A program made the position numbers and the translations under genes. Positions 51,028 to 59,308 of a DNA stretch of 64,000 nt are shown piece by piece (position 1 is the stretch's first letter; the number at the start of each line of letters is the position of its first letter). Source of the DNA: Hymenobacter sp. 15J16-1T3B (GTDB lineage: Bacteria; Bacteroidota; Bacteroidia; Cytophagales; Hymenobacteraceae); contig NZ_JAJFAV010000007.1 in assembly GCF_020711235.1 (NCBI RefSeq), positions 124,001 through 188,000 of the forward strand, read 5' to 3'. The notes below the pieces were generated by a model. It searched no databases. It saw only the letters and a program-made list of their open reading frames with translations, and was not told the DNA's origin.

Positions 51028-52074
51028 ATGCTGAAGAACGACCTGATCCTGCGTGCCGCCCGCGGCGAACAAACCGAACGCACCCCCGTGTGGCTGATGC
51101 GCCAAGCCGGCCGCATCCTGCCCGAGTACCGCGCCCTGCGCGCCAAGCTCAGCGGGTTCAAGGAGCTGGTCGAGACGCCGGAGCTGGCCGCCGAAGTCAC
51201 CATTCAGCCCATCGACGCGCTGGACGTGGACGCGGCCATCATCTTCAGCGACATCCTGGTGGTGCCCGAAGCCATGGGCCTGACCTACGAAATGGTGGAA
51301 GCCCGCGGCCCGTTGTTCCCCGAGACGGTGAAGTCGGCCGCCGACGTGGAGCGGCTGCGCGTGGCCGACCCCGAGGAGCACCTGGGCTACGTGCTCGAAG
51401 CCCTGCGCGTGACGCGCAAGGCGCTGAACGGGCGCGTGCCGCTCATCGGCTTCGCCGGCGCCCCGTGGACCATCTTGGCCTACATGGTGGAAGGCCACGG
51501 CTCCAAGACCTTCAGCAAGGCCCGCCGCATGCTGTTTCAGGAGCCGGAGCTGGCCCACGCCCTGCTGCGCAAAATCACCGACACCACAATTGCCTACCTG
51601 CGCGCCCAGGTGGAAGCCGGGGCCAACATGCTGCAGGTGTTCGACTCCTGGGCCGGCATCCTCAACCCGCAGCACTACCACACGTTCTCGGCCAGCTACA
51701 TCGGCGAAATTTGCGCCGCCATGCCCGCCGACATTCCGGTGACGGTGTTTGCCAAGGGCGCCTACTTCGCCCACCAGGACTTCGCCCAGCTGCCCTGCCG
51801 CACCATCGGCCTGGACTGGAACGAGGATCCGCGCAAAGTGCGCCCTCTGGTCGGCGACAAGACGCTGCAGGGCAACCTGGACCCCTGCGCGCTGTACGGC
51901 TCGCCCGAGCAGGTGCGCGCCGCCACCATCGAAATGCTGGAGCGCTTCGGCCCGCAGCGCCACATTGCCAACCTCGGCCACGGCGTGTACCCCGACACCA
52001 ACCCCGACCGCGTGCGCGTGTTCATCGACACGGTGAAGGAGCACAGCCTGCGCATGCGCCAGGACTTGGCGTAA
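51028..52074 (+). CDS. hemE: Uroporphyrinogen decarboxylase
   Basis: 348 residues from ATG 51028 ([14 protein letters not shown]). Decarboxylates uroporphyrinogen III to coproporphyrinogen III in haem synthesis. [13 protein letters not shown], the phosphate-like pocket residues around [29 protein letters not shown] and VYPDTNPD-type C-terminal sequence are present. Length matches. The frame extends 29 codons upstream but that segment follows the -7 element, so the ATG is preferred. It stands alone; no other hem gene is in the window. Confidence 0.97.
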   Translation: MLKNDLILRAARGEQTERTPVWLMRQAGRILPEYRALRAKLSGFKELVETPELAAEVTIQPIDALDVDAAIIFSDILVVPEAMGLTYEMVEARGPLFPETVKSAADVERLRVADPEEHLGYVLEALRVTRKALNGRVPLIGFAGAPWTILAYMVEGHGSKTFSKARRMLFQEPELAHALLRKITDTTIAYLRAQVEAGANMLQVFDSWAGILNPQHYHTFSASYIGEICAAMPADIPVTVFAKGAYFAHQDFAQLPCRTIGLDWNEDPRKVRPLVGDKTLQGNLDPCALYGSPEQVRAATIEMLERFGPQRHIANLGHGVYPDTNPDRVRVFIDTVKEHSLRMRQDLA

Positions 52075-52107
52075 GCTTAAAAGCTGTAAAAACCCTAGGG
52101 AAAGTCC

Positions 52108-52285
52108 GTCATCCCAAGCCTTAGCGAAGGACCTTCCGCTTACTAGCACTACCTCAAAAGCGCAGCCACCAACGCCCTTTCGTCCGGGCAAGGTGGCTGC
52201 GCTTCTGTTTGATCAGAACGTCAGCACTTCGTCGGCAGCGGCGGTGCGGGGTGCGAGGAAGGTCCTTCGCTAAGGCTTAGGATGC
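52108..52285. repeat. GTCATCC inverted-repeat element after hemE
   Basis: Left arm GTCATCCCAAGCCTTAGCGAAGGACC (from 52108) pairs almost perfectly with GGTCCTTCGCTAAGGCTTAGGATG near 52261-52284; about 125 bases lie between. The outermost TGAC end is missing (GGATGCC), unlike other copies. Confidence 0.8.
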
Positions 52286-52316
52286 CGGGCCGGTTTCCTC
52301 GTTTTGCCATTGCTTT

Positions 52317-53327
52317 TTACAGCACTTGGGCGGCTTCGGCTTCCTGCAGCAGGCGCGTTTTCTCGATGGGCACCACGCCCACTTGTTCGCACACCAAGCC
52401 GCCGCCGAGGTTGGCCAGGGCGGCCATGCTGGCCGGAGCCACGTCCAGGGCCACGCACAGAGCGGCAATGCTGATAACCGTGTCGCCGGCGCCGGATACG
52501 TCGGAAATGGCGCGTACATGGGCGGGCAGGTAGATGGGGCCCCGGCCGGCGTCGCAGAACACGCCGCGCTCCGAAAGGGTCACCAGCACCATGTCGGGGG
52601 CGAGGTGGCCGCGCAGTACCTGCACGGCGTGTTCCAGGCCGGCGTTGTCGCCGTCGGCGAAGTCGAGTTTAAGGCCTTCGCGCAGCTCTTTCAGGTTGGG
52701 CTTGAACAGGGTGCAGCCGCGGTAAGCCAGGAAGTTGCGCTTTTTCGGGTCGACCACCGTAGGCACGCCCTGGGCCCGGGCCAGCTCGATGAAGCGGGCA
52801 ATGCGCGCGGCGTTGAGTACGCCCTTGTCGTAGTCTTCGAAGATGACCACGTCGGCGCGGCCCAGCAGCTGGGTGTAAGCTTCCGTGAGCCCCGCGTCCT
52901 CCGTGGCCGACAGGTCGGTTTCCACCTCCGCGTCGATACGCAGCAGTTGCTGGTCGTGGGCCAGAATGCGCTGCTTGACGGTGGTGGGGCGCTCTTGGCT
53001 GCGCACGAGGCCGTCGGCGGAGAGGTGCCGCTCGTGCAGCTGGTGCAGCAGCTGGTCGCCGCCCGCGTCGTCGCCGATGACGGCGCACAGCAGCGGCGTG
53101 GCGCCCAGGGCCTGCACGTTCAGGGCCACGTTGGCGGCCCCGCCGAGGCGCTGCTCGGTACGCGTCACGTTGACCACCGGCACCGGGGCTTCGGGCGAAA
53201 GGCGGGTGGCTTTGCCCCACACGTAAGCGTCCACCATCACGTCGCCCACGATGAGCACGGTCAGGTCGTTGAAGGCATTGAAGAGGTCGGGCAGCGTAGC
53301 GGGAGCAGGCGAAGCAGCAGCGGGCAT
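52317..53327 (-). CDS. rfaE1: D-glycero-beta-D-manno-heptose-7-phosphate kinase (PfkB family)
   Basis: 336 residues from ATG 53327 (MPAAASPAPATLPD). Phosphorylates heptose 7-phosphate at C1, an early step to the ADP-heptose used for LPS core. PfkB features: VGDVMVDAYVWG, GGAANVALNVQALGA, FKPNLKELR and ISDVSGAGDTV (catalytic Asp). No cytidylyltransferase domain is fused, so this is the separate kinase version. A perfect minus-strand TATCTTTG lies 24 bases upstream. Similar ribokinase-like sugar kinases are the alternative; the length and DVMVDAY favour heptose kinase. Confidence 0.9.
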   Translation of the reverse strand: MPAAASPAPATLPDLFNAFNDLTVLIVGDVMVDAYVWGKATRLSPEAPVPVVNVTRTEQRLGGAANVALNVQALGATPLLCAVIGDDAGGDQLLHQLHERHLSADGLVRSQERPTTVKQRILAHDQQLLRIDAEVETDLSATEDAGLTEAYTQLLGRADVVIFEDYDKGVLNAARIARFIELARAQGVPTVVDPKKRNFLAYRGCTLFKPNLKELREGLKLDFADGDNAGLEHAVQVLRGHLAPDMVLVTLSERGVFCDAGRGPIYLPAHVRAISDVSGAGDTVISIAALCVALDVAPASMAALANLGGGLVCEQVGVVPIEKTRLLQEAEAAQVL

Positions 53328-53350
53328 CAGTAGCAAGGCAAATGAGGGCG

Positions 53351-53358
53351 CAAAGATA
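53351..53358 (-). promoter_or_regulatory. -7 element TATCTTTG for heptose kinase
   Basis: Perfect TAnnTTTG on the minus strand, 24 bases upstream of the start. Confidence 0.65.
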
Positions 53359-53511
53359 CGCCCGGGCGTGCTTGCCCGCCGCATCGGACTCCGGACCAAG
53401 GCCTATCTGGCTAAAGAAGCGTACCTTCCGAGGCACGAATCCACGGGCAGCCGGGTTGAGGTAGTGAGGCACGCCACGACTTATTCACCGCCTCCTTATC
53501 CTCCTTTTTGC

Positions 53512-53781
53512 ATGGACGAAGACCTCAAAACCAGCCTCGCCAACAACGCCAAAGCCTGGCTGGCCCTATCCCTTTCTATTTCCGACGCGGAAAAAGTGGC
53601 ATTCGACAAAATCCACGACGATTTTCTCTCTACCTACGGCCCTGGCTTCATGGTGAAGGTCTACCGCAACATGGTGGACCGCGTGCTGCGCCACAGCTCC
53701 AACGAGGAGCGCGAAAAGATTATGGCCGCTTTCAAAGAAGCCATGGACCACGCCATCGACGGTCACCACGGCACCCACTAA
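53512..53781 (+). CDS. Small acidic helical protein, 89 residues
   Basis: 89 residues from ATG 53512 (MDEDLKTSLANNAKAW). Mostly helical, with ALSLSISDAEKVAFDKIHDDFL and FMVKVYRNMVDRVLRHSSNEEREKIM, and ends in HAIDGHHGTH. It resembles small regulatory or scaffold proteins but no family is recognised. A strong terminator follows 17 bases later, confirming a real transcription unit. Confidence 0.7.
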   Translation: MDEDLKTSLANNAKAWLALSLSISDAEKVAFDKIHDDFLSTYGPGFMVKVYRNMVDRVLRHSSNEEREKIMAAFKEAMDHAIDGHHGTH

Positions 53782-53798
53782 GGCCCCGGCCCTGGCTC

Positions 53799-53850
53799 AA
53801 CCGCCCCGCGCTCCTTCCAACGAGGAATCAGCGCGGGGCGGTTATTTTTT
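53799..53850 (+). terminator. Terminator after the 89-residue gene
   Basis: 14-bp perfect stem AACCGCCCCGCGCT / AGCGCGGGGCGGTT (53799-53812, 53830-53843) with 17-base loop and TTTTTT. Confidence 0.92.
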
Positions 53851-53869
53851 GGGCAGAAGCCCCGATTCG

Positions 53870-54430
53870 CTACGCGTTTTCGCGCGCCAGTAGCTGCACG
53901 TGGCCGAGGTGGTGCCGGCCGTGCCAGGCGTACTGCACCAGGGCTTGGTCGAGCGTGTAGACGCGGTCGAATACCGGGTGGTAGAAGGTGCGCTGCCAGT
54001 CGGCCGCGGTGAGGTGGTGCAGCAGCACCACCCAGCGGGCGTGCAGGTGCTCCAGCAGGCCCAACGACACCGTGACGGGCGTGGCGGCCACGTCGGGCAG
54101 TTCCACCCAGGCGCTAGGGTTCCAAGCCGGAATGCTGGGGTGTTCTTCGGTCAGGGCCAGGTGAAAGCGCAGGTAGTTGTTCAGGTGCGCGTCGGCCAGG
54201 TGGTGGATAACTTGGCGGCCGTTCCAGCCGCCGGGGCGGTAGGGCTGCTCCAGACGCACCCCACCGGCGGCCTTGCCGGCTTCGCGCAGCTGGGCGGGCA
54301 GGTCGGCAATCTGCTGGATGTACACGGCGCGCTCGGCGGGCGTGAGCGGGCCCTCGGGCAACTGCACGCGGCCGATGGGGTAGCGCAGGTGCTCGTCGGT
54401 GGGCAGCGGGGCAACGGGGATTTGGCTCAT
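53870..54430 (-). CDS. DinB/YfiT-family putative metal-dependent hydrolase
   Basis: 186 residues from ATG 54430 (MSQIPVAPLPTDEHLRYP). Matches the YfiT/BstA branch of the DinB superfamily: PIGRVQLPEG, QPYRPGGWNGRQVIHHLADAHLNNYLRFHLAL, and the C-terminal ALVQYAWHGRHHLGHVQLL. Three His (one in VIHHL, two in YAWHGRHH) bind a metal. Relatives transfer or cleave thiol conjugates such as bacillithiol adducts; whether that applies here is unknown. It converges on the 89-residue gene. Confidence 0.9.
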   Translation of the reverse strand: MSQIPVAPLPTDEHLRYPIGRVQLPEGPLTPAERAVYIQQIADLPAQLREAGKAAGGVRLEQPYRPGGWNGRQVIHHLADAHLNNYLRFHLALTEEHPSIPAWNPSAWVELPDVAATPVTVSLGLLEHLHARWVVLLHHLTAADWQRTFYHPVFDRVYTLDQALVQYAWHGRHHLGHVQLLARENA

Positions 54431-54465
54431 AGCAAGGTGAGGAGAATTGCGCTGGCAGTTTAAGC

Positions 54466-54499
54466 AAAAAGCCGCGCCCGGTGGCCGGGCGCGGCTTTT
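54466..54499 (-). terminator. Terminator of the aminotransferase gene
   Basis: Perfect 15-bp stem (54467-54481 with 54485-54499), loop TGG, followed on the minus strand by five T, 60 bases past the aminotransferase stop. Confidence 0.88.
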
Positions 54500-54556
54500 G
54501 CAGTGATTATTCTTCTGTCATGCGGCGCAGAGCACGGGACGACCGTGAAGCGACTT

Positions 54557-55783
54557 TTACCGCAACCGCGCTAGGCTTTCCTTTACCCGGCGGAAGGCCT
54601 CCACCAGCTTCTCGTCGGCGGTGGCGGTGCTGAAGCGCAGGCAGCGCGGTGCCCCGAAGGCCCCGCCGTCGACGGCGGCCACGTGGCCGTCGTTGAGCAG
54701 GTGCATGGCCAGGTCGCGCGAGGAGTGGATAACGTCGCCGGAGGGCGTGGTTTTGCCGAAGTAGGCCGACACGTCGGGGAAGATGTAGAAAGCCCCGGCG
54801 GGCGTGGGCGTCACCAGGCCCGGAATGTCCTTCACGATGTCGAGTACCAGGTCGCGGCGGCGACGGTAGGCGGCCACCATTTCGTCGGAGGAGCTGCGGC
54901 CGCCCTGCAGGGCGGCCAGGCCGGCGCGCTGGGTGATGGAGCAGGTGGCCGAGGTAATCTGGCTCTGCAGCTTTTCGCAGGCGGCGGCCACGTCGGCGCG
55001 GGCGGCCAGGTAGCCGATGCGCCAGCCCGTCATGGCGTAGCCTTTGGAGAAGCCATTGACCGTCACGACTTGGTCTTTCACCGCGTCGAACTGCGCCAGG
55101 CTGGCGTGCTCGCCCACGAAGTTGATGTACTCGTAAATCTCATCGGCCACCACCAGCACCTGCGGGTGCCGGGCCACCACCTCGGCAATGGCCCCCAGCT
55201 CCTCGCGCGACCACACCGCGCCGGTGGGGTTGCAGGGCGAGGAGTACATGATGAGCTTGGTGCGCGGCGTGATGGCGGCTTCCAGCTGGGCGGCCGTCAC
55301 TTTGTAGTCGTTATCCAGGGCGCCGTCCAGGCGAATGGTCACGCCCTCGGCCAGCTTCACCATCTCCTCGTAGCTCACCCAGAAAGGCGAAAAGATGATG
55401 ACCTCGTCGCCGGGGTTGACCAGGGCCAGCACCGCGTTGGCCAGGGCCTGCTTGGCGCCGGTGCCCACCACGATGTTTTCGGGCTTGTAGTCGAGGTTGT
55501 TGTCGCGCTTAAACTTGTCGCAGATGGCCTGGCGCAGCTCCGGGATGCCGGGCACCGGGGTGTAGAAGGTGAAACCCTCGTCGATGGCCTGCTTGGCCGC
55601 GTCCTTGATGTACTGCGGCGTCTGAAAGTCCGGCTCGCCGAAGCTCAGGCTAATCACATCGACGCCTTGGGCGGCCAGGGCCCGGGCCTTTTTGGCCATT
55701 TCGATGGTCTGCGGGGCTTCGAGTGCGTTGATGCGGTCGGAAATTACGGACAGGGCAGGCGTGGCAGCGGCGTCGGTTGGCAT
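54557..55783 (-). CDS. Class I/II pyridoxal-phosphate aminotransferase (aspartate type)
   Basis: 408 residues from ATG 55783. Subfamily I fold with SFGEPDF, VVGTGAKQALANAVLALVNPGDEVI, SPCNPTGAVW (conserved Asn), ADEIYEY and the PLP lysine K247 in NGFSKGYAMTGWRIGY; R in the last block binds the substrate carboxylate (GAPRCLRFS). Most like aspartate/prephenate aminotransferases; exact substrate is uncertain. A perfect minus-strand TACCTTTG lies 42 bases upstream and a terminator follows. Confidence 0.93.
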   Translation of the reverse strand: MPTDAAATPALSVISDRINALEAPQTIEMAKKARALAAQGVDVISLSFGEPDFQTPQYIKDAAKQAIDEGFTFYTPVPGIPELRQAICDKFKRDNNLDYKPENIVVGTGAKQALANAVLALVNPGDEVIIFSPFWVSYEEMVKLAEGVTIRLDGALDNDYKVTAAQLEAAITPRTKLIMYSSPCNPTGAVWSREELGAIAEVVARHPQVLVVADEIYEYINFVGEHASLAQFDAVKDQVVTVNGFSKGYAMTGWRIGYLAARADVAAACEKLQSQITSATCSITQRAGLAALQGGRSSSDEMVAAYRRRRDLVLDIVKDIPGLVTPTPAGAFYIFPDVSAYFGKTTPSGDVIHSSRDLAMHLLNDGHVAAVDGGAFGAPRCLRFSTATADEKLVEAFRRVKESLARLR

Positions 55784-55824
55784 GGCGGGGCAGGCTGAAA
55801 AGCTCGGAATACGGGAATAAACGG

Positions 55825-55832
55825 CAAAGGTA
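55825..55832 (-). promoter_or_regulatory. -7 element TACCTTTG for the aminotransferase
   Basis: Perfect TAnnTTTG on the minus strand, 42 bases upstream of the start. Confidence 0.65.
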
Positions 55833-55928
55833 AGCAGCAGCCGGTGCTGCCGGCGCTCCTAGCAAAGCTAGCAAGTTGCCGGCGTCGCGGCACCCGGCGG
55901 CGCCCGCGCTTCCGGAGGCCGGAGGCAA

Positions 55929-55961
55929 CAAAAAAGCCCGGCGCGCGGGCGCCGGGCTTTT
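55929..55961 (-). terminator. Terminator of the lipase gene
   Basis: Stem AAAAGCCCGGCGC / GCGCCGGGCTTTT, loop of four to six bases, then T-run on the minus strand, about 37 bases past the lipase stop. Confidence 0.9.
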
Positions 55962-55997
55962 CGGGTTTACGGGAGCGGTGGAGTACTAAACCGGCGG

Positions 55998-57125
55998 TTA
56001 GGCCAGCGGCGCCGGGCTGGCCGCGGCGGCCGGCTCGGCGGTGTACACGGCCCGGGCCTTGGTAATCTTAGGCGCCAGCGCGGCCACAATGGCGTCGGTA
56101 TTCTGCCAGAAAATGCTGGCGTAGTGCGAGGCCGTGTGCTGGTACGACGCCTGCCCAAACCAGTCGCCGAAGGTGTTTTGCGTCCAGGCCGGGGAGAGTG
56201 GGTAGCTGGCGTAGGTAATTTCCGTGGCCACGTAGGGGTCGATGAGGTCGATGTCGGCGTCGTATTTCAGCGTGTCGGCCACGCCCTGCAGCAGGTCGGC
56301 CAGCGTCACGTCGAGCTCGGAAATGGCGGTGGCCAGCGGGCTGGGCTGGAACATGTCTTCCAGCGACTCCACCGCGGCCACCACCGGGAAGCGCGGGATG
56401 ATGTCGTTGTTCATCTCGTAGTGGTAGGCCTTGCCGGCCGGGTACTTGGCCTGCAGATCGGTCACGAAGTCTTGGTTGCCGGCGGCCGGGGCGGCGAAGC
56501 TGAACACCGAGGCGTTGGCCGCCGGGCACTGCTGGGCAAAGTAGGAGGCGTACACGTTGGCCACGTTGCCGCCCAGGCTGTGGCCGGTGATGTAGACGGG
56601 GTAGCCGTGGGCCACGGCGTTGTCCTGCAGGTAGCTCAAGGCCGACTCCCCGGTGTTGCCGAAGTAATTGGTGGCCGAGCTGATGTTGTTGAACGCGTCC
56701 ATCGTGCCGCTGGCAATGTAGGCCTTGCCGCTGTTCACGTAGGGCCACTTGCTCTGCGTGTACACCTTGAAGTCTTCCAGCAGCCAGTTGGCAATGATGC
56801 CCCAGTCGATGACGGTGTGCCCGTCGACCTCGAAAGGCAGGGACCCGCGCACGGCCAGGAAAAACTCGTTGTCGGGCGACTGGACGATGTAGGCGTAGTT
56901 GTCGTCGTAGGTGTTCGTCGACGACCACACCACCTTGCAGGTCGGGAAGATGCTTTGCACCGCCGCCTCGATGTTGAGCTGCCCGCCCGCGTTGGGCTCG
57001 TTCGGGTTGTCGACGTAGGCTATCATGCAAAAGATAGCCGCCGGCGGCAGCATGGGGTTGGGCGGGGTGATGAGCGGGGCCGGGCTGCTAAGCGCGGAGG
57101 CGGGGAAAGCGGGAGTAGTTGCCAC
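55998..57125 (-). CDS. Class 3 (fungal-type) lipase-like protein
   Basis: 375 residues from GTG 57125 (VATTPAFPASALSS); an ATG at 57053 (MLPPAAIFCMIAY) would give 351 residues. No signal peptide is evident, so any export would be non-Sec. A lipase_3 core has the nucleophile S183 in YITGHSLGGNVAN, a lid-like region ahead of it, Asp in MNNDIIPRFP and His in YQHTASHYASIF. Class 3 enzymes cleave triacylglycerols. Its 20-residue Ala/Pro/Ser-rich N-terminus and the Ala-rich C-terminus look like linkers. Confidence 0.85.
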   Translation of the reverse strand: MATTPAFPASALSSPAPLITPPNPMLPPAAIFCMIAYVDNPNEPNAGGQLNIEAAVQSIFPTCKVVWSSTNTYDDNYAYIVQSPDNEFFLAVRGSLPFEVDGHTVIDWGIIANWLLEDFKVYTQSKWPYVNSGKAYIASGTMDAFNNISSATNYFGNTGESALSYLQDNAVAHGYPVYITGHSLGGNVANVYASYFAQQCPAANASVFSFAAPAAGNQDFVTDLQAKYPAGKAYHYEMNNDIIPRFPVVAAVESLEDMFQPSPLATAISELDVTLADLLQGVADTLKYDADIDLIDPYVATEITYASYPLSPAWTQNTFGDWFGQASYQHTASHYASIFWQNTDAIVAALAPKITKARAVYTAEPAAAASPAPLA

Positions 57126-57271
57126 GGAGCAAAGAGGTTAAAGCGTTGAGGATGGGCCAAATGTCCGCCTCGCCGCGCGTCCGCAACAGGGTAATTCTAC
57201 GTGCTTTTCTCGGCAACCCGGCCACGAAGTACCAGTTGCTTGTCCCTGGTCGGCTGGCGCCAGCCCCGTCC

Positions 57272-59263
57272 TTACTCCCGCCCCAGCCCGCGCAGGTTCT
57301 GCAGCACCAGGCGCAGGTCGTCGGCGGGGGTGTAGTCGCGGGCGTAGAGCAGCTCCAGGCGGCGGCGCGTGGCCTCGGTGAGCGGCAAGGCGCCTTCGGG
57401 CTCGGCGTGGTCGGCGGGCGAGAGAACGGCCCGGGCCGTGCCCTGGCGCGGGGCGGAGTAGCGCAGGCCCACCCAGGTGCGGCGGCCGGCCAACACGCGC
57501 AACACGTTGCGCAGGTAGCCGCCGGCCTGGCGCTGCAGGCCCACCAGCAGCGGCGCACCCACCAAAAGGCCCAGGCTGAGCAGGATGTCCACCAGGCGCT
57601 TGGCACGGCGCTGCTGAGGCTTGTAGAGGTTCAGCTCGATGTCCAGGGCGTAATAGTCGCCGGGCGAATCCTTCGAGGACGAGCCGATGATGTACTGGCT
57701 GTCCTCGGGCAAAATCTTGAACGCCACGTTCGGGTGCGTCTGCTGCAGCTGCACCATGCGGCCCATGATCTGGCCGGCCGAGAGGTCCTTGCCGCAGAAA
57801 ATCAGCTCGTCCAGCGCGTAGATGCGCAGCACCTCGTCGAGCTGGCGCAGGGAGCCGAGCAGGTCCTCGGGCGCGTCGGCGGCGGCCGCGTCGGCGGTGG
57901 GGCTCACGAAGCCGATGATGCGGGCCTGCACGCTGGCGGCTTCGAGCAGGTGGCGCACGCGGCGGCTTTCGGCCTCCGAGCCCACGATGGCAATGTTTTT
58001 CTGCCGCCGCTCCGAGAGGCGCAGGTCGCGGTAGCGCAGAAAGTGCTGCACCAGCCGCCGGCCCACCATGGCCGCCACCGCCCACACGCCCCCGAGCACG
58101 ATGAGCGCCTTGGAAAAGCGCCAGGCATCGAGGAAGTTGGAGGCCGCCGAAATGATGACGGTGCCGAAAAACACCCCGCGCACGATGCGCGCGGACTTGG
58201 TGGGCTCGTCGTAGGCCCCGCTGAGGTAGCTCGAGCCCAGCCACAGCCCGATATAGGCCGGCACGGCCACCAGCATGTACTGCGGCGGGTAAGGCGTGGG
58301 CACGTACTTGTGGTTGTCTTCCCAGTACTCCTTCAGGAAGTACATGCCCACGAAGATGATCAGCGCGTCGAGCAGAATGGGCCAGGCCGAGTCCCAGAAG
58401 CGCCGCGCAATGGCCACCCCGGCGCGCAGCCAGATGGCCATATTGATCAGCAGCGAAAACGTGCCCGCCCGCTGCGGCGCGAAGTGCTTGCGGGCGAAGA
58501 TGACCATGGCGCGGTAGAACACGAACACGTAGTTCACGCTGGTGCGCTTGGTGCTTTCGCCCTTGTAGTGAATGATGCGGGTGCCGGGGTAGTAGTAATT
58601 CTTCCAGCCGCCCTGCGTGAGCCGGTACGAGAGGTCGATGTCCTCGCCGTACATAAAATAGTCCTCGTCGAGCAGCCCGACCTGGTCCAGCGCGGCCTTG
58701 CGCATGAGCATAAACGCCCCGCTGAGCACCTCGATTTCGTGGGTCTGGTCTTTGTCGAGGAAGCCGAGGTGGTAGCGCCCGAAGCGCCGCGACCGGGGGA
58801 AAACGGCCGCCAGCCCAAACACCTTGTAAAAGGCCACCCAGGGCGTGGGCAGCCCGCGCTTGCTCTCGGGCAGAAACTTGCCCTGCCCGTCGAGCATTTT
58901 CACGCCCAGGCCGCCGCAGTCGGGGTGCGCGTCCATGAACTCGCAACAACGCAGGAAGGTATCTTCCTCCACCACCGTGTCGGGGTTCAGCAGCAGCTGG
59001 TACTCGCCGGTGGCCACGCGCAGGGCTTGGTTGTTGGCCTTCGAGAAGCCCGGGTTGTCGTGGTTTTCGATGAGGATGACCTCGGGGAAGCGCTGCCGCA
59101 CCATGGCCACGGAGCGGTCCACCGAGTTGTTGTCGACCACGAACACCTCCACCGGCTGCGCGAGCTTCTCCACCGCCCGGCGCACCGACAGCAGCGTCTG
59201 CTCCAGGAAGTAGCAGACGTTGTAGTTGACAATAACGACGGAAAGCTTGGTCGGGGCGGGCAC
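57272..59263 (-). CDS. Family 2 glycosyltransferase fused to a WcaJ/PglC-like membrane and Rossmann region
   Basis: 663 residues from GTG 59263. Residues 1-~245 are a GT2 domain with FVVDNNSVDRS (43-51), LLNPDTVV (DxD-like, 91-98) and MYGEDIDLSYR (acid/base region). Four helices follow (about 266-284, 294-310, 329-345, 385-402). Residues ~420-550 form a Rossmann domain (KNIAIVGSEAESRRVRHLL) like the nucleotide-binding part of WcaJ-type sugar-phosphate transferases, and KRLVDILLSLGLLVGAPLL (555-573) resembles their transferase start, but the catalytic PglC core seems missing. It may extend an envelope polysaccharide. The upstream TAACTTTC (minus, 59284-59291) is -7-like. Confidence 0.9.
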   Translation of the reverse strand: MPAPTKLSVVIVNYNVCYFLEQTLLSVRRAVEKLAQPVEVFVVDNNSVDRSVAMVRQRFPEVILIENHDNPGFSKANNQALRVATGEYQLLLNPDTVVEEDTFLRCCEFMDAHPDCGGLGVKMLDGQGKFLPESKRGLPTPWVAFYKVFGLAAVFPRSRRFGRYHLGFLDKDQTHEIEVLSGAFMLMRKAALDQVGLLDEDYFMYGEDIDLSYRLTQGGWKNYYYPGTRIIHYKGESTKRTSVNYVFVFYRAMVIFARKHFAPQRAGTFSLLINMAIWLRAGVAIARRFWDSAWPILLDALIIFVGMYFLKEYWEDNHKYVPTPYPPQYMLVAVPAYIGLWLGSSYLSGAYDEPTKSARIVRGVFFGTVIISAASNFLDAWRFSKALIVLGGVWAVAAMVGRRLVQHFLRYRDLRLSERRQKNIAIVGSEAESRRVRHLLEAASVQARIIGFVSPTADAAAADAPEDLLGSLRQLDEVLRIYALDELIFCGKDLSAGQIMGRMVQLQQTHPNVAFKILPEDSQYIIGSSSKDSPGDYYALDIELNLYKPQQRRAKRLVDILLSLGLLVGAPLLVGLQRQAGGYLRNVLRVLAGRRTWVGLRYSAPRQGTARAVLSPADHAEPEGALPLTEATRRRLELLYARDYTPADDLRLVLQNLRGLGRE

Positions 59264-59308
59264 GGGCGGGCAATACGGACTGCGAAAGTTACGCAGGATT
59301 GCGGCTTT

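Noticed and set aside
11895-52285. Dispersed repeats as CRISPR or tRNA
   Set aside because: They are single inverted-repeat elements, not evenly spaced direct repeats, and none folds as a tRNA.
54683-55798. 371-codon plus-strand frame over the aminotransferase
   Set aside because: Antisense to a full-length PLP enzyme with all motifs.
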